64,000 nucleotides of DNA from Bolinopsis microptera (Eukaryota; Ctenophora; Tentaculata; Lobata; Bolinopsidae): NCBI RefSeq assembly GCF_026151205.1, contig NC_087073.1, positions 21,788,270 through 21,852,269 on the forward strand, in the 5' to 3' direction. The position numbers and the translations under genes were made by a program. The notes beneath the pieces were generated by a model. The model was given only the letters and a program-made list of their open reading frames with translations, was not told where the DNA came from and searched no databases. Position 1 is the first letter of the stretch, and every line of letters starts with the position of its first letter. Shown here one piece after another: positions 24,600 to 37,765 of the stretch.

Positions 24600-25335
24600 A
24601 TGTACGTACGACCGCCCACGTGCAAATTTGCAATGGTGTTGGAATGAGCACTTGCACGTGGAAAGATTGTTGGTCGTTGGAACGGCATTTTGATCGGTTC
24701 TGATCGGTTCTGTGGTAATTACGTTTTACATTTATTTTACATCGGCTGTATCTTCGGTTCGGATGGATATTTTTTGATGCGATTAAAACTTTCTTTCAAA
24801 GAATACTACTAGCTTCATCCCTGTTACCACGGGCTTTCTATCAATATTATATTTATAATTCAAAAGATTTTTTTCTGTCTGTCTGTATCAGTATGTACGA
24901 CCGCCCACGTGCAAATTAGGAAAACAAATAGAAGTTGCATAGTTACCATGGTAACGGTGTTGAACGCGCACGTGCACATGCAAAGATTTACGATCGATAT
25001 TTTGATCGACTTTGTAGTAATTACGTTGTGTTAACAGTGCAAGCTACATTTCATCGGCTGTATCTTCGGTTGTGACGGATATTTTTTTATGCGATAAAAA
25101 CTGACTACCAAAGAATACTATTAGCTTCATCCTGTACTACGGACTTTCTAGTCATAACTATAATTCGAAAAATTGTTTTTTTTTTTCTGTCTGTATGTAC
25201 GACCGCCCACGTGCAAATTAGGCAAACAAATAGGAGTTGCATAGTTACCATGGTAACGGTGTTGAACGCGCACGTGCACACTGCACATGCAAAGATTTAC
25301 GAGCGCTATTTTGATCGACTTTGTGCTCAATGGTA
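24600..25335. repeat. Three diverged direct repeats of ~295 bp
   Basis: Each copy starts at TACGACCGCCCACGTGCAAA (about 24606, 24897 and 25198) and continues through CATCGGCTGTATCTTCGG. The third copy is cut short at ~25335. CACGTG recurs in each. It looks like a tandem dispersed element. Family not recognised. Confidence 0.8.
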
Positions 25336-25562
25336 TTTTGTTTAAATATTTACAACAAAATCACGGTATCAGGATTCAGGAATTTGAAAAGTATATTGTA
25401 ATAGTGTAATGATAAACCTTGTTGTTGCCTTTTTGTTTTAACAGTCATATTGTATTACTAGGCGCCTGAGTGTTGATTCCTACCGTATTCTGGAGATAAG
25501 CTACCTCTTTCAGTTCGAATCATAACAACACTTTACTTACTAATCTTGACATCATTTAGAAC

Positions 25563-27677
25563 ATGGTTATTTACAACTTGGTGATATGGATAATGTTGGA
25601 CACGGGCCGTGCCGCACGGCAAGTGCCGCGTTTCAAAAGAAAGGATCTCAGAGGGACATCATTGCATCTGAGATTGGTGTAAAATAGAAAAGTCGGGCAG
25701 AGCGGTCATGGTGAATGACAAGATAATAATTTCTATGATAATCTAACTGCCCACCCAGATGGACATTTTGAAGCCCCTGCAATCGGCATTTGATCACATC
25801 GTGGAATGCAACGCGATGGACGATCTAGATTTCAGATCGGACATGAGCCAAATGATCGTCAATTTAAACGACAAATTCAATGATTTTATAGCAACGAGGC
25901 TCAATATTTTAAAGTTTTAAGAGCCTTCTTAAAAAATGATGCGGAAGATAACGAGGACAAAGACAGAAAAAAAGCGGCAAATTTTGCCATTCCTGACAGG
26001 CGCAGGGATTTCCCTGGCTATATGGAGAGTGTGACAGAATATCAGATCTACAAGATTAAGAAACACGTGTCAGAAAACGAAATGACCATCTCAGACATGG
26101 AGAGTAAGATCTTGCATTTGCAAGATGAAATAACAGCTTTGGGTGAGAAGGTGGTAGGATTTGTCACAGTAATTACTGCAAAGTTGAGTGAGTATTTTAA
26201 GAGAGAGGAGTGCATGATACTCTTTCATGGAATGAGTAGAATGGTAGAAAAGGGGTTTGAAGAGACCCAAGAGACCATAAACAATGTTTTGTGGACAGCT
26301 CTTACGGGAACAACCGACTTATTGCTTTCCCTAAGATGGCAGGTATAGGTACACTGAAGAAAATAGTAGATAGGAACCCTACAATTTTCAGTGAGCACCC
26401 CAGTTTACTTTACTCGTTAGCAAATGTGCATCTGTTCGAGGTGAGTTCAAGTTTGGACGTAGCACATTTTATTTTAGACGTTCCGTTAATTCGTCAGGGA
26501 AGATCTCTAGAAGACAGGGAAGATCTTCTAGAGACATTTGAAGCGGCACAAGTTGGCATGGTCGCAAATAGACAGGAGGATCTGTGTGTGTACTATGAAT
26601 TACATGATTTGTTGTATTTGAAGGATGGAATTCTGTTCGAATTCATTACACACAATTGCAAGACGCACAACGATTTGTACGTTTGCCCTGTGGAAAATTT
26701 TTCAAATCAAACATCTTGCATCCAGCGGGGGAGCATCACGTGTTGGATCAAGCGTACAAAGGGTAGGAATTATTACCAGTATAATATGTCACAGCTAGAG
26801 AGCTAGGAATCTTAATAAGAACCAACAACTATTTGGATACGTATGTAATTAGTACAGGTAGGTTTGCCTCCTAGAGTCCTAGTTTGGTAAACTTATCGGA
26901 GGCAGGGACTGCATATATTGCGTGGGATTCCATAAAAGGTGTGCAGATAGGAAACACGTTGATCGAATCTCCAAATTCGGAGTCGATCCCAATGTACCCC
27001 TCTTAGTTAAGCTTCAATCTTTCGTCGCTAGATTTTTATCTAGACGAAACAAATGTCACAGACTCTTTGACGGGGATTTGTAGAAAGTATAATAAAACTT
27101 TGGAGAGTATTTTGCCCCCGTGGACGACTGGAATAATAGGTCCAATGTGCACTTAAATGTTATGATATGGGCAGTACTGGTCGCAATAGTTTTAACACTT
27201 GCTGTGTTGGGTATCATGGTGCTCATGGTATATCGGAGATTGACAAAAGAAATCAAAATATTGAGGCTACTTGTGCAACCTGAGAGGATTGAAGTTAAAC
27301 AAATGTGCATCCCTTTAAAACACGTAATGTCACGTGCTGGGGAGCCCTCACGCAATTGTGTGAGGGCTACTAAACTGCTAAAGGGGTTTGGATACGGGTT
27401 TCATCACAATTTGATTGACGCTCGTATTTGCTTAATATCGTATAAACTTGAAAATGCAGAGAACGAACGGATTGCAGTAGAAATAGAGGACCAAATGGAA
27501 GATATCTGGTCTGACGAAAAGGAGGATGTGGAAAGCGTGAAAGATTCTGTCGATGAAGGGAATTCCCTTTGTCGGCAAAACCGGAAAACACATGAAGGGT
27601 ATGAAGATACGGAAAGAGGAAATGATAAAGAACTAAATTGTAGTAAAATACGGCGAAGAAGAACTAAGGAAAAATAA
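25563..27677 (+). pseudogene. Degraded glycoprotein-like ORFs, possibly retroelement envelope
   Basis: Successive open segments lie at 25563-25682, ~25741-25918, 26022-26348, 26291-26806 and 27120-27677 in shifting frames. In order they show a short hydrophobic start, a basic cluster near 26000, a heptad-like helical stretch at ~26050-26150, a cysteine-containing stretch with N-glycosylation sequons at ~26640-26790, and one strong transmembrane segment at ~27155-27235 followed by a charged tail. That order resembles class I fusion or envelope glycoproteins of gypsy-type elements, but I do not recognise a specific family. Several frame breaks make it inactive as read. No reverse transcriptase or integrase lies next to it. 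Alternative: an unrelated membrane protein gene with unrecognised introns. Confidence 0.4.
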
Positions 27678-27726
27678 AGAGGATGATTCGGGAAGCAGTT
27701 CATGGAAAAAGAAGATAACAGATAAA

Positions 27727-28209
27727 TTGGAGGGACCCATTAGCGTAACCTTGGCATCACTAAGGATTATGAACAGGCAGTTACGAGACTCTCTCATATC
27801 AGACAGCATATCCACGGAGGAGAGGAAGAAATGGGATGTGCTGTGGGAGTTTCTGGGATTGTTCGTAACAATTGCGGATCCGTGGGGAGCGATGCTAACT
27901 TGGGACGCCTGCTCTGGGCATGATCGATATAAAGAAAATTTCTTTATGATCATGAATCCAGGAAAGTCATTCAATAGCAGCAGGACAGAAGACCATCGAT
28001 ACAGCGGATTGAAAAGTGTCATCCCAATGAAGTACGGGATAAGCAGAGGGCACATAGAAAACTACAAACAAAATAGGCTTAACGGAATTCCGTTAAAACC
28101 TAAGCCCGGAAATGTAGATCAATTGATGCAGAGTCAATCTAAGAACAAGGAAATCGTACAAGTGACGCGGGGATTCAAGGAGGAAGGGAGCGTCGACAGA
28201 ACAGCATGA
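27727..28209 (+). CDS. Unrecognised ORF downstream of the glycoprotein-like region
   Basis: 160 codons beginning with an ATG. No family recognised. The first part is helical and charged (residues ~15-40), with a hydrophobic patch around residues 42-60. It lies 49 bp after the previous segment on the same strand and is followed after a stop by the charged ORFs. It may be part of the same degraded element, or an exon. No catalytic motif is visible. Confidence 0.3.
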   Translation: MEGPISVTLASLRIMNRQLRDSLISDSISTEERKKWDVLWEFLGLFVTIADPWGAMLTWDACSGHDRYKENFFMIMNPGKSFNSSRTEDHRYSGLKSVIPMKYGISRGHIENYKQNRLNGIPLKPKPGNVDQLMQSQSKNKEIVQVTRGFKEEGSVDRTA

Positions 28210-28257
28210 GGAATTGCTCACTGGGAGAGAGAACGGCAGGAAGATGACAGAAAAGAC

Positions 28258-29392
28258 GAAGAAAACAGAAAAAGAAGAGAAAGAGATGCACGTGAAGAAG
28301 CGGAAAGACGAAGAAGAAGAAACTTGGCGGAAAGAAGAGAAATGATCCAGCAGAGATTGGCAGAGGAAGGAAATAGACATCGCAGGCAACAAGAATGGAG
28401 AGCGCAGCCAGAAAGACATTATTATAATGCACGAGACAGACGGAGGGGAAATGAAAGATGGCACGGAGACAACAGAAGAGATGGAGATGCGCGTGAAAGA
28501 GAAGAAGCAGCGGAGAGACAGAGATTGAGAAGCCTGACAAAAAGAAAAGAAGAGGAAAGAAGAGCAGTGGAAGAAGAGGAAAGACAGCGCAGGCAAGAAG
28601 AACAGAGGGAAGCAGAAAGATGGAGATATTGAAGTACAAGAAGAGAAGAGATGAAATGAAGAAATGAAGAGGATCAAAGAAGAAGAGGAATGTAGGAGGG
28701 AAGAACTAAGAGTAGAAATGATGAGGAAACAGCAGGAAGTCATGCGAAAAGAAACTGAAGAAAGATGCAGAGAAAGACAGAAAGAAAACATCAGGATTCA
28801 ATTATCTAAGGTTCCTAGGCAAATTGGAGAACGGGGATTATACTTAGGGGATTTGCTCGAAAGTATAGATAATTGGAGCAAGCATATAGGAGCAAGGAGC
28901 ACGATAAGACCGGAGCCAGTGTTTATGGGGAGGCTGAAAGAGGCAAAGATCGAGGGAGCGGAGATGGACTTCGATGCGGCTACCTTGCCCGAGGGAATTC
29001 CCTCTAAGGCAAAGCAGCAAGTATCAAAAATAATCAGTACGGAGTTGGGAGTGTTTGTTGAAGACAAAGAGGATTTCATCAGAGTCTTGAATAGACTAGC
29101 ACTGAGAGTGGAGTTGACGGCCAAAGATGTGTGCTACGGGATAACTGAGGAGGAAAGAGCAGCGGTGGAATGGAAACGCGACAAAAACAACAGGAAGGAG
29201 AGGAAGAAGATGCTAGAGTTTTACATTAAGAACAGAGCGGGGGAATTCTCCCGTGGCTGTAGAAGTTTAGTAGATATAGTGAGGGAATTATGGGAGGATG
29301 AAGAAGATATGACGGATGGACTGGTAGAAGAAGAGTTGAGTGAACTGATGAGGAGATTATGGTTCTTGAACAATCTTGATGTAGCAATCTAA
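28258..29392 (+). CDS. Unrecognised Arg/Glu-rich ORF pair with a C-terminal domain
   Basis: Two open segments, ~28258-28632 and 28664-29392, are separated by a stop and a frame change. The first is an almost pure Arg/Glu/Gln coiled-coil-like stretch. The second continues the charged helix for ~45 residues and then has ~195 residues of ordinary composition, including LYLGDLLESIDNWSKHIGA and CRSLVDIVRELWEDEED. The coding strand is strongly purine-rich. No family recognised. By position it could be a structural (gag-like) or accessory protein of the element to its left, or a host gene with a sequencing frameshift. Confidence 0.35.
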
Positions 29393-29689
29393 TAATAGTC
29401 GCATGCAATTGTATGCGTCTATTGATCATAATCTAACCCTTTATTAAAACAATGAATAGAAAGGACCGTGAAGAAGGACGTGGAGAGAGGAAAATACAGA
29501 GATAAGACGAAGGGATGCGCAGAGGAGATCGCGAGAAGTGGAGCCCTAATGGCAATGGACTCGATAGACGGTTTAGATTCTAATATAGATTGACGTTGGG
29601 TTTTATATCTTAAGTTTATATGCATGACAGTATTAGTCCAGTATTTAAGGGTAGTATTTTAGGGCATATATTAATGTACGACATTTAGT

Positions 29690-30330
29690 ACAGCAGGGTA
29701 GTGCAGAGAGTTTAGTTTAACACCTCTGTTTTAGTTACAAGGAGGATAGTTAAAGATATTGTTAAGAGCAGAGAGTTTTAGGGAAACAGAAAGTTTATTT
29801 TAACATCTCTGTTTTGGTTATCAGAGAGTTCAGTTTAACATTTCTGTTTTGGCTATAGGAGGATAGTTTAGGAATTATTTAGCACATAGAGTTTTGGAGG
29901 AGCAGAGAGTTTATTTTAACATCTCTGTTTTGGTTATCAGAGAGTTCAATTTAACACCTCTGTTATGATTACTGGAAGGATAGTTTAGGAAATCGTTTAT
30001 AGATTTGCTCGGAAGAGTGGGAGATTGTTAATACTTTCTGGGGATACTTAAGAGTGGAGATATTGAAGGGAGGTTACCCTTTTTGGTTTGAGAACAACTG
30101 AATTTGCAGTTAAAGTTTACAGTTAAAGAACTATTCGAATTATTGACATAGTATTTGAGGAACACTGAGATATTGTAATTACAATTCTTAAACGGTTTAT
30201 TCAAATTAAAGTATTTTCCCTTGTCACCTTGCTGAACAAAATATATAGGAAAAGAGCCCTTTATCACTGTTAGCTGATAAGAGAACAATAAACTACAAAC
30301 ACACAAGAACACGACATTTAATTACTATGT
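29690..30330 (+). repeat. Imperfect internal repeats and AATAAA: possible element tail or LTR
   Basis: Five diverged copies of a GAGAGTTTA...TTTAACATCTCTGTTTT pattern occur at ~29704-29975, followed by AT-rich sequence with AATAAA near 30287. Such structure suits an untranslated tail or LTR of the preceding element. I found no matching second copy in the window, so an LTR is not shown. Confidence 0.35.
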
Positions 30331-30396
30331 GGCAAGTATCTATTGAGTTAAGTGGCGGAAAAATTTTATCTGGAGACACATTGCTATTGCATTTTC

Positions 30397-30464
30397 GCTA
30401 TTGGGTACTTTCGCTTTTGGGTTATAGTGATAACTATAACCCAAAAGGGAAAGTACCCAATAGC
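30397..30464. repeat. 68-bp near-perfect hairpin
   Basis: Arms of ~32 bp start GCTATTGGGTACTTTCGCTT and are mirrored with a single mismatch around a 4-base loop near 30430. Weaker pairing continues outward (TGCATTTT against AAAA...ATGCA). It may be the core of a small foldback element or a cruciform-forming site. Confidence 0.85.
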
Positions 30465-32280
30465 AAAAAACAAACAATGCATAAATAAATTGTTTGTACA
30501 TTTTCTGTACATCGTGTACGATGCCATTCACAAGGAAAGATTAGCCACAAGAACGTAAAAAGGTAGCATCCAAAAACGTCGTAAGAAGGTGCTCCCAAAG
30601 ACTTGAGGTTGGAAACGTTTCCCATATTGAATGGGATCATAGGCATCATGACCAAGACACAGTTACAAATATCCGCTACTGATAGGGTTCTTGATTAATC
30701 CAGATTGGGAATTTTTTCAGCTTTATGGCCTTATTTCCAATGGTCGCATACAGACTAAAAAACAAGTTCCACATATACTAGAATAAAAAACACATTGGAG
30801 TTTCCAAACAAACTGAGAAACATCTGTAAACTCCAAAGTGTACACGAAACTTTTTGTCATACCTTGAAAATAATCCAGAGTTTTCATTATTCTTCATTAA
30901 AATTAATTTGGGGAGCGGGAAGCACTTAAGGTGATCATCACTGTTGTAAACGTCCAATATCATCATAGTGTAATCGTTGCTAATTTCTACCCTTGAAAAA
31001 ACAACTGAATTAATAATTTACACGAACTGTATAATGGGAATAATCAGAAATGAAAACCTCGTCAAGAAGGAAACGCTTAGTATTATAGTTAAAAGTAGGT
31101 CGCTACAATCTGTAAGCCAGTGCCACACACGTCAGGGCTTAGTTCCCAGGGCGCACATGTTTTAATCTACCTCGCCATCGCACAAATACGTCGGTTTACT
31201 TACCTATAAAATTATAGCGGCTGTAGGTAGCCTAAAATATAGTATAATATTAGCAGTAGCACGGCAGATGGGGTGCCAGGTGTCTATAAGGGGTATTATT
31301 ATTCTAGAAGAACTAGAAGAAGAACCTATACCCGTGTATCGCTGCCCAATCAAACCTAAAGTAATATTTTAAATGAGCTCTGAGTTGCAACACAGTTTTT
31401 CTAACGCCACTCAGACAGGTAAATAACTAGTCGGAATAAATAGCCGATAGTTGTTAATAATCATACTTGCCAATATTAGGGACGTATTTCTGACCTATCG
31501 GCATAAAACTCAAAATTAACGTGAACCACATCTTGCGTCCAAAACACCGTTACTAAACGGCAAATTTGCACTGAGAGTTGGATGCGTCAACACCCATTCA
31601 ATAGGTTCGGATGTCGAAATTTTTAGTATAGGACCATATTAGATTAGGGTAGTTTAGAACACGCATTGGTTCGTACCCGTTCAACTTGTTGGCAACCAAT
31701 CCAAAAGAGCAAATTAAACGTGCCGTATGTTACTATATACGTGATAATGGTGAATCGGAATCTAAATAATTAAAACACAGCCATCGGTTTGCCCTGGGAG
31801 AGTTTCAGGACACTTTCGTGTTTTGACGGCAAACGTGCCTTGAGTTTTACAGTGACAACCCACTCAAACGGTTCACCTCTACAGAGAGCAGTAGTAAGAA
31901 ACGCTACTTCTAATGGAGCTAACGAGAGGGTATTAAACGGGAGTTGGAACATCAATAGTAGTGCACTGTCGGGCTAACTGTAGCGAGTAGTCAGTAGGCA
32001 GATTAGCGGTCATGATTCGGGTCTCAATCATGATAAGGGACGAAATTAAAGAGTAGAGATTGTTATCGTTGAGAAGCGGAAAATAATATCCAGTCACGCT
32101 CGATTCGTATAACTAATTAATCGATCGGCGGTTCAAATTTAGGAAATTTGAGACTAACCAAACTAAACTATCGTCAAGCGAAACATGAAAGGGCTGGAGA
32201 AGCTGAGGCGGCGAGTACACAGCCACACAGGCCAGGCAGCCATTCTTCAAAGGAGCAGGGTTTTCACTCAACCTCTTCTG

Positions 32281-32335
32281 ACAGAGAGAGAGAGACGAGA
32301 GAGAGAGGGAGAGAGAGAGGGGAGGGGCGACACAG
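32281..32335. repeat. (GA)n-rich low-complexity run
   Basis: Interrupted GAGAGA repeats over ~55 bp. A short (CT)n run lies at ~32430-32442. Confidence 0.85.
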
Positions 32336-35300
32336 GGGCTAAATTTAAAACGTGTTCAGTGAATGGGGGAAATAATTCACTAAATATGGTATGTGCCATT
32401 GCGCTAGGATATCTACTAAGGGCTAGTATCTCTCTCTCTCTCAGTCCCAGATATCAATATTTTATGTATATGTTATGTCATTGTCTCATGTTAAATTAAT
32501 GTTACGTTCTAGTATAATCATCAAATCTTTATATTATATTATCTGTTGTCCCCCAGCTGAACAAGTAGCTTTCCCAGAGTTTCAAAAATAATTGAATTTT
32601 GAATAACTAATGCCCTAAATGAATCATGAGGATAAATTTGATGTAAATTACGATGAAAAAATAATTCCGGGCCAGAAACTTTCAGGAACGTCAAATGAGA
32701 GTGGAAGAGGAGAAGTCGCAGAATTGGCGTTGCCAGTGAGCTTTCACACTTGGATTTGATGTGATCAGGATAATTAAGTCCGGCTACCAATTGTAATAAT
32801 TGTATCAAGAAAATGGATCTCTGGGGCCGCGTGGGGTCCGGTACTTCTCTGCAATTCGAGAATTTCGGGGAGAAGAATTTGAAAAATTATGAAAAACAGA
32901 TTAGGCAAATTACTTGTGTCGTTGTTTCTAGAATTCTGTTCTTTTACCGCGTGACTTTGGACACGTGTAGGGCTATATACGGTATATATCTTATGTTTAA
33001 GTCAAATAACTGGAAACTGAAGTAGGTATCGGAGCAAACAAATTAATAACATTACATTTGCTCATCAGATATTATCACCATGTAAAGTGAATAGTGGTTG
33101 ACGAAAAAATTGAAAATAAATTTCAACGTTCAAAGCAATCGTGTCCAGCTCAACGTTTTAAATTGATCGATAATAAAAATCTTAATTTATTACAAAAGTA
33201 ATGCCACTATTAAAACTCATCAAATACAAATATCTTAAAATCTTGAACCACAAGCGCAAACCGTCGAACGAACTAGTTTGCAGTGACTGCGAATTGTCAC
33301 GAACAACTTCGATTATTATTCGTGGTGTATTCGGCAGTTATTAATTTACTTAATTACTTTGCTTTATCGGTAACCTCATTTATTAACTGTTAACCAGAAG
33401 TTGCGATTAACAAATAAAATTTTAAAATTCTAAATTCTCTGAGTTGTGACCAATATTTCGTGATGGGCTCCTGGGATTATTTCAAAGGCATATCAAATTT
33501 TCAATAATAGTACAAAAAAAAACTTATATAAAAATAGAGCTGAGCCTTTCTTGTGAGTAATAAAAATCTCATAAATTGAGTTGTCCTTGGTGATCAAAGC
33601 ATAAAGATATAACTTACTATGTTAGTATTAAAACTCAGTCCTTGTGCAAAACAAATAAGCACTTCTCAGTGCCAGGAGCCTTGAAACTTTAAACAATTTT
33701 CTCGGTTAAATAATTCCTGCTTAAACCAGTTCAAGAAAAACCTCGGAGTGGTAACGTAAAATTTTAAAATTTTAGCTTGTAATCTGATAACGTTAAAACA
33801 AAAAAACTTAAACCATTATATCGAGGGAAAATAAAACCTGAAACATGAAGATGAAAGATAAGGAAAACCCCAGTTCCGTCTATGAATAGAAAGCAGAAGA
33901 AGACCCTCTCGTCAAGAGTCGTGAGATGTCAGTGTCGTGCTGTTAAGCTGTTAATTCCCAGATAAGGAATAGAAAATACTAGGAACGAGAGAGACCATTA
34001 TCTAGCTAGAACCGGTACGATGTCGACAGGAGGATGACAACCAAAATGTCACTCCACCGTTAGAGCTGTGCTGTTCATGAATCTGCTAGGTCCGCACACG
34101 CCAAAACCCTGGGGAGAGTGGAAAGTCTGGTTAAAAAATAAGTGTGTTCACAGTAATTGTGATAATTCTGAGAATTGACCGGTTTACAGTTTAAAGTAAC
34201 GTTCAAAGGCTGAAATCAAACTGGAATTTTGTAATTGGATTTAGCATTGTGGGGATTATAACCTGTCGGTACTAATAATTCATGCGAAACATTTGTTGAT
34301 CAGAGGTAATCCCAAACGTTAGTATAAAATCTAGCCGGTATCGGAAAGTAATTGTCACATTGCATCATGCCAGCAGCAGGTATAGTTAAAGTGACAACTG
34401 CTAATTGTGGACCTAATTATTACCGGGCTATTCGATCTTATTTGTTTTAATTAGTAGTAATGGGACGGAAAACCATTTAGCTGTTAGTCAATCCTTCATT
34501 ATTCAAGAAACTGAGATAAACCTAGCCTCTCCATTTCATAAATTCCGAGTCGACCTCAGTAACTTGAGGATGGTTTAGCGCCCAGTGTGAGATAAATCAA
34601 CAACAGATTAACCCACACTGAAATGTGATTTGCTACATCTGGATGCAGGATGGCGACACCTGTATATGAATGACTAAATCACTCCTGATTATCTCAATTA
34701 ATGATTATGTCTTTCTCGAAGCTTTCGATAACGTCATGATACGCTTATCGAGATAAGAACCTGCTCACGCACATGATATGATTACGGTACGGTGTCACGC
34801 AAACATAATATCTGCAACTGTCCAACAAAAATCTACCGGCTACCTGGAGGTCCTTAAAGAGGTTTAACAGGCATCGTATAGCTCGTTCACTCGATTACAG
34901 ATAAGGTCTACCTTGGTCAGTCGTCTGGTGTGCATCAAAACACTGTATAACATCGTCCGTTCTGCAAATTATTGCTCCTTTATAATACTCATAAATGAGG
35001 GATAAATAAAAGAAAATTTCTAATTTTTAATGTGAAAAAAAGCCGAACACGCGGATTCCATACAGTTGAAGAAGCCATAAACACCCTTTAACATCACGTG
35101 GACAGAGAAAGACGGATTAATTGGAAATTAGATACCCTGTTTAGGAACTCTGTGTTATGTTTTCGTGAGACCAGAGCCAAGTAAGCAGAGCGCGCTTGTC
35201 CATTGGTGTGATAGGACGTCACAGTCGGCGAATTACCCATGGCATTGTCAGAATCTAGTAGTACGTCGGTGGCAGTTGGTTGTGGGTTGTTATGTTGCTA

Positions 35301-37765
35301 GCACGAGCTGTTCAGAGTCTGATACTGGAAATATCAAAGGAGCTGTGTTTTAGTGATTGGATTAACGTGCAGATGTTGTTGCAAAATCATGCAAACAACT
35401 TGTTTTTTGCTGTCTGCAATAATGATCTAACAAGACAATCTGATGAAAGAATGAATTAATCGGGGTTGGATTTAAGTGTGGTATATAATATGATCCACAA
35501 AATGTACACATTGATATAAAATTTAATTGTACAGTAAAATTCCAGTGGGGAGAGGTGAAATCATAGACTATTTTTTTTTTGTATAAGTGGTGGAAATTTT
35601 AGAAGAAAAAACACATTCCTGCCATCCATAACTATAATGATGCTCATATAAAAAGCCAAAATAGAATAATATCGCCACCTTTCCAAAACCTATTTTGGGG
35701 AGGAGCTTAAATGAGGAATTTCTAGGATCAAATAGCAAATTGACAGCTGATTGACCCCCTGGCCCCAAGGGCCAATATGGATCAGCAATATTTGTCCAGA
35801 CATTCATAAATAGTTAAGTGCCTTGAGTTCATTAAAAATATGATTTTAAAAGCAGGTCTCTCTTCATAAAATAACAGATTTTGATGAACAATTCTTCGAA
35901 AAAGTCTTTGATTAGAAGATCTCATATAAGGCATCAAACAACTCAAGGATAGAATACATCAGGATATTAAAGTATGCGCACTGTTCATGAATGCAGTGCA
36001 GCATAAAGTGAATATGCTGCAACATGTGGCAACATAATAAAATATTTTGGATGCAATTAATTCTGCCCCATGGAAACCTACGGAAATTTTATTGCAGCAT
36101 GGCCATAGTCAGGATTTTTTCATTAGTGGGGGGGGGGGGGGGTTAGGGGTGCTAGAAATAGGCTTGCTAGAAAATCAGCAATGAGCGTTCAATTGTTATT
36201 ACATTTGAGTAATATAGGTGGCTTAATTCGCCAAGAAAGGTTTTTAATAGAGGGCGATAAAATTTTTACGAGGAAAAAATGCCACAAGTTAATCTTTGGT
36301 GGGGAAATTCTGAAATCTGGAATTCAGAATCCGAAACTTTTTGGAAACATTGAACCAGAATTAAAACAACTTTGAAAACAACCTTTTTTTTGCTATTATT
36401 TATCCCTGGTCCTGGTTGGAATTGATTTTGGTATGGTATGGGGGCAGTACACTAACTTTTTTAGCCACTCAGAAATGTAAAATATTCCCCCTGGTTTATG
36501 AAAATGAACAAAATGAACAGAAAATTATATTATCCAAGAATCTCTGAAATGAGCTGAAACGGTTGATAATCAATGCCAATCAGTTCAGGTGACGAAATAC
36601 AGCCAATATATGCTTTAAAAGTTGGTTCAACATGTTTCCAAATTTCGAGATACTCTGAAACGAAAATGGAACATTGCCCAGAAGCATTGCTGAACATGCT
36701 AGACAGGCTTTTTTCAGGGAACAAAATGTATTAATACCAATGTAAGCCAAACGGGCTGGGCATTCTGGGACAAGGTTATTTTTGTTTATTTTTGTTCATT
36801 TTTGTTCTTTTTCCTCATTTCGTGACACCTGGGGAAATATTTCGCACTTTGCCAAAAACGTTAGTACACCTGCTCATTGCCCTCCACTATGCCAAATCCA
36901 TTTAACTTAGTTCGCGACACATACAGCAAAAACCAAACCATCGGTTCAAAAGTTTCTCATCTCTGATTCATCTCCTGGGAATCTAGATACACAGATGAAG
37001 GCACACAAATTATGTCAAGGTGACTTTGGGAAATTAAAACAGGTTTAACCTTCCTTTAAACTCTACATGTAAAATAAATCAAGCATTAGAACTAATTAAA
37101 ATAAATAGGTATACTAACATCTTGAAAACAAGTGACACAAATGCGGGACTGGTTTTGGTGTTCTTCCCAAGCATGTTGTGAAGAGAGGAGGGGGCTTGGT
37201 TTGGGGGCCCCCAACAAAAAAATTGAAGCTGCTGTTTACTTGCATTCAGCTTCCTACTTTGGTACCAGTCGAGAACAACTGTGGGGCAAAGGAGGAACAC
37301 ACATAGAAATTCCACATCAGTCAAGATTTGTAATTAAAATCTTCATCAGTGTTTTCCCAATGAATGTACCTCTATAACACATTATAGCTGAAAAAATAAT
37401 GCTAATGGTTAGATAAATAGTGAAAGCAGTATTATCTTTTGAAGGAGATCTAGCCAGATGTATTACTTCAGTTGTCTAGAAAGTTGTCTATTTTATAATT
37501 AATCAGTCTAATAATGCGGGCCAGGACAAGATTAGATATTCGGCTGGGAGAATCAAGGGACAAAATTTAACACTTTGTCACATTTTTATCAATTTCACTA
37601 TGGTAGGGTTCAAAAAAGGAATTTTCTGAGGGCCTGGGGATTGGTTCTAATGTTATCGTGGTTTTAGAGATAGTTCCCTAAAATAAAATTTGGATAAAAA
37701 TAATCCAAACATTCAAGAGTGGTCTTTAAACACAGAGGTGTTTAAGGGGGCAGGGGGTTCTTCAT

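Noticed and set aside
28093-28791. Minus-strand Ser/Phe/Leu-rich ORFs
   Set aside because: Shadow of the purine-rich plus-strand ORFs. Low-complexity antisense.
29690-30330. LTR of a retroelement
   Set aside because: No second matching copy was seen in the window, so a pair of LTRs is unsupported. Reported only as a possible tail.
35568-35807. Minus-strand 79-codon ORF
   Set aside because: No family resemblance, no splice-consistent neighbours. Kept only as part of the gene-poor interval.
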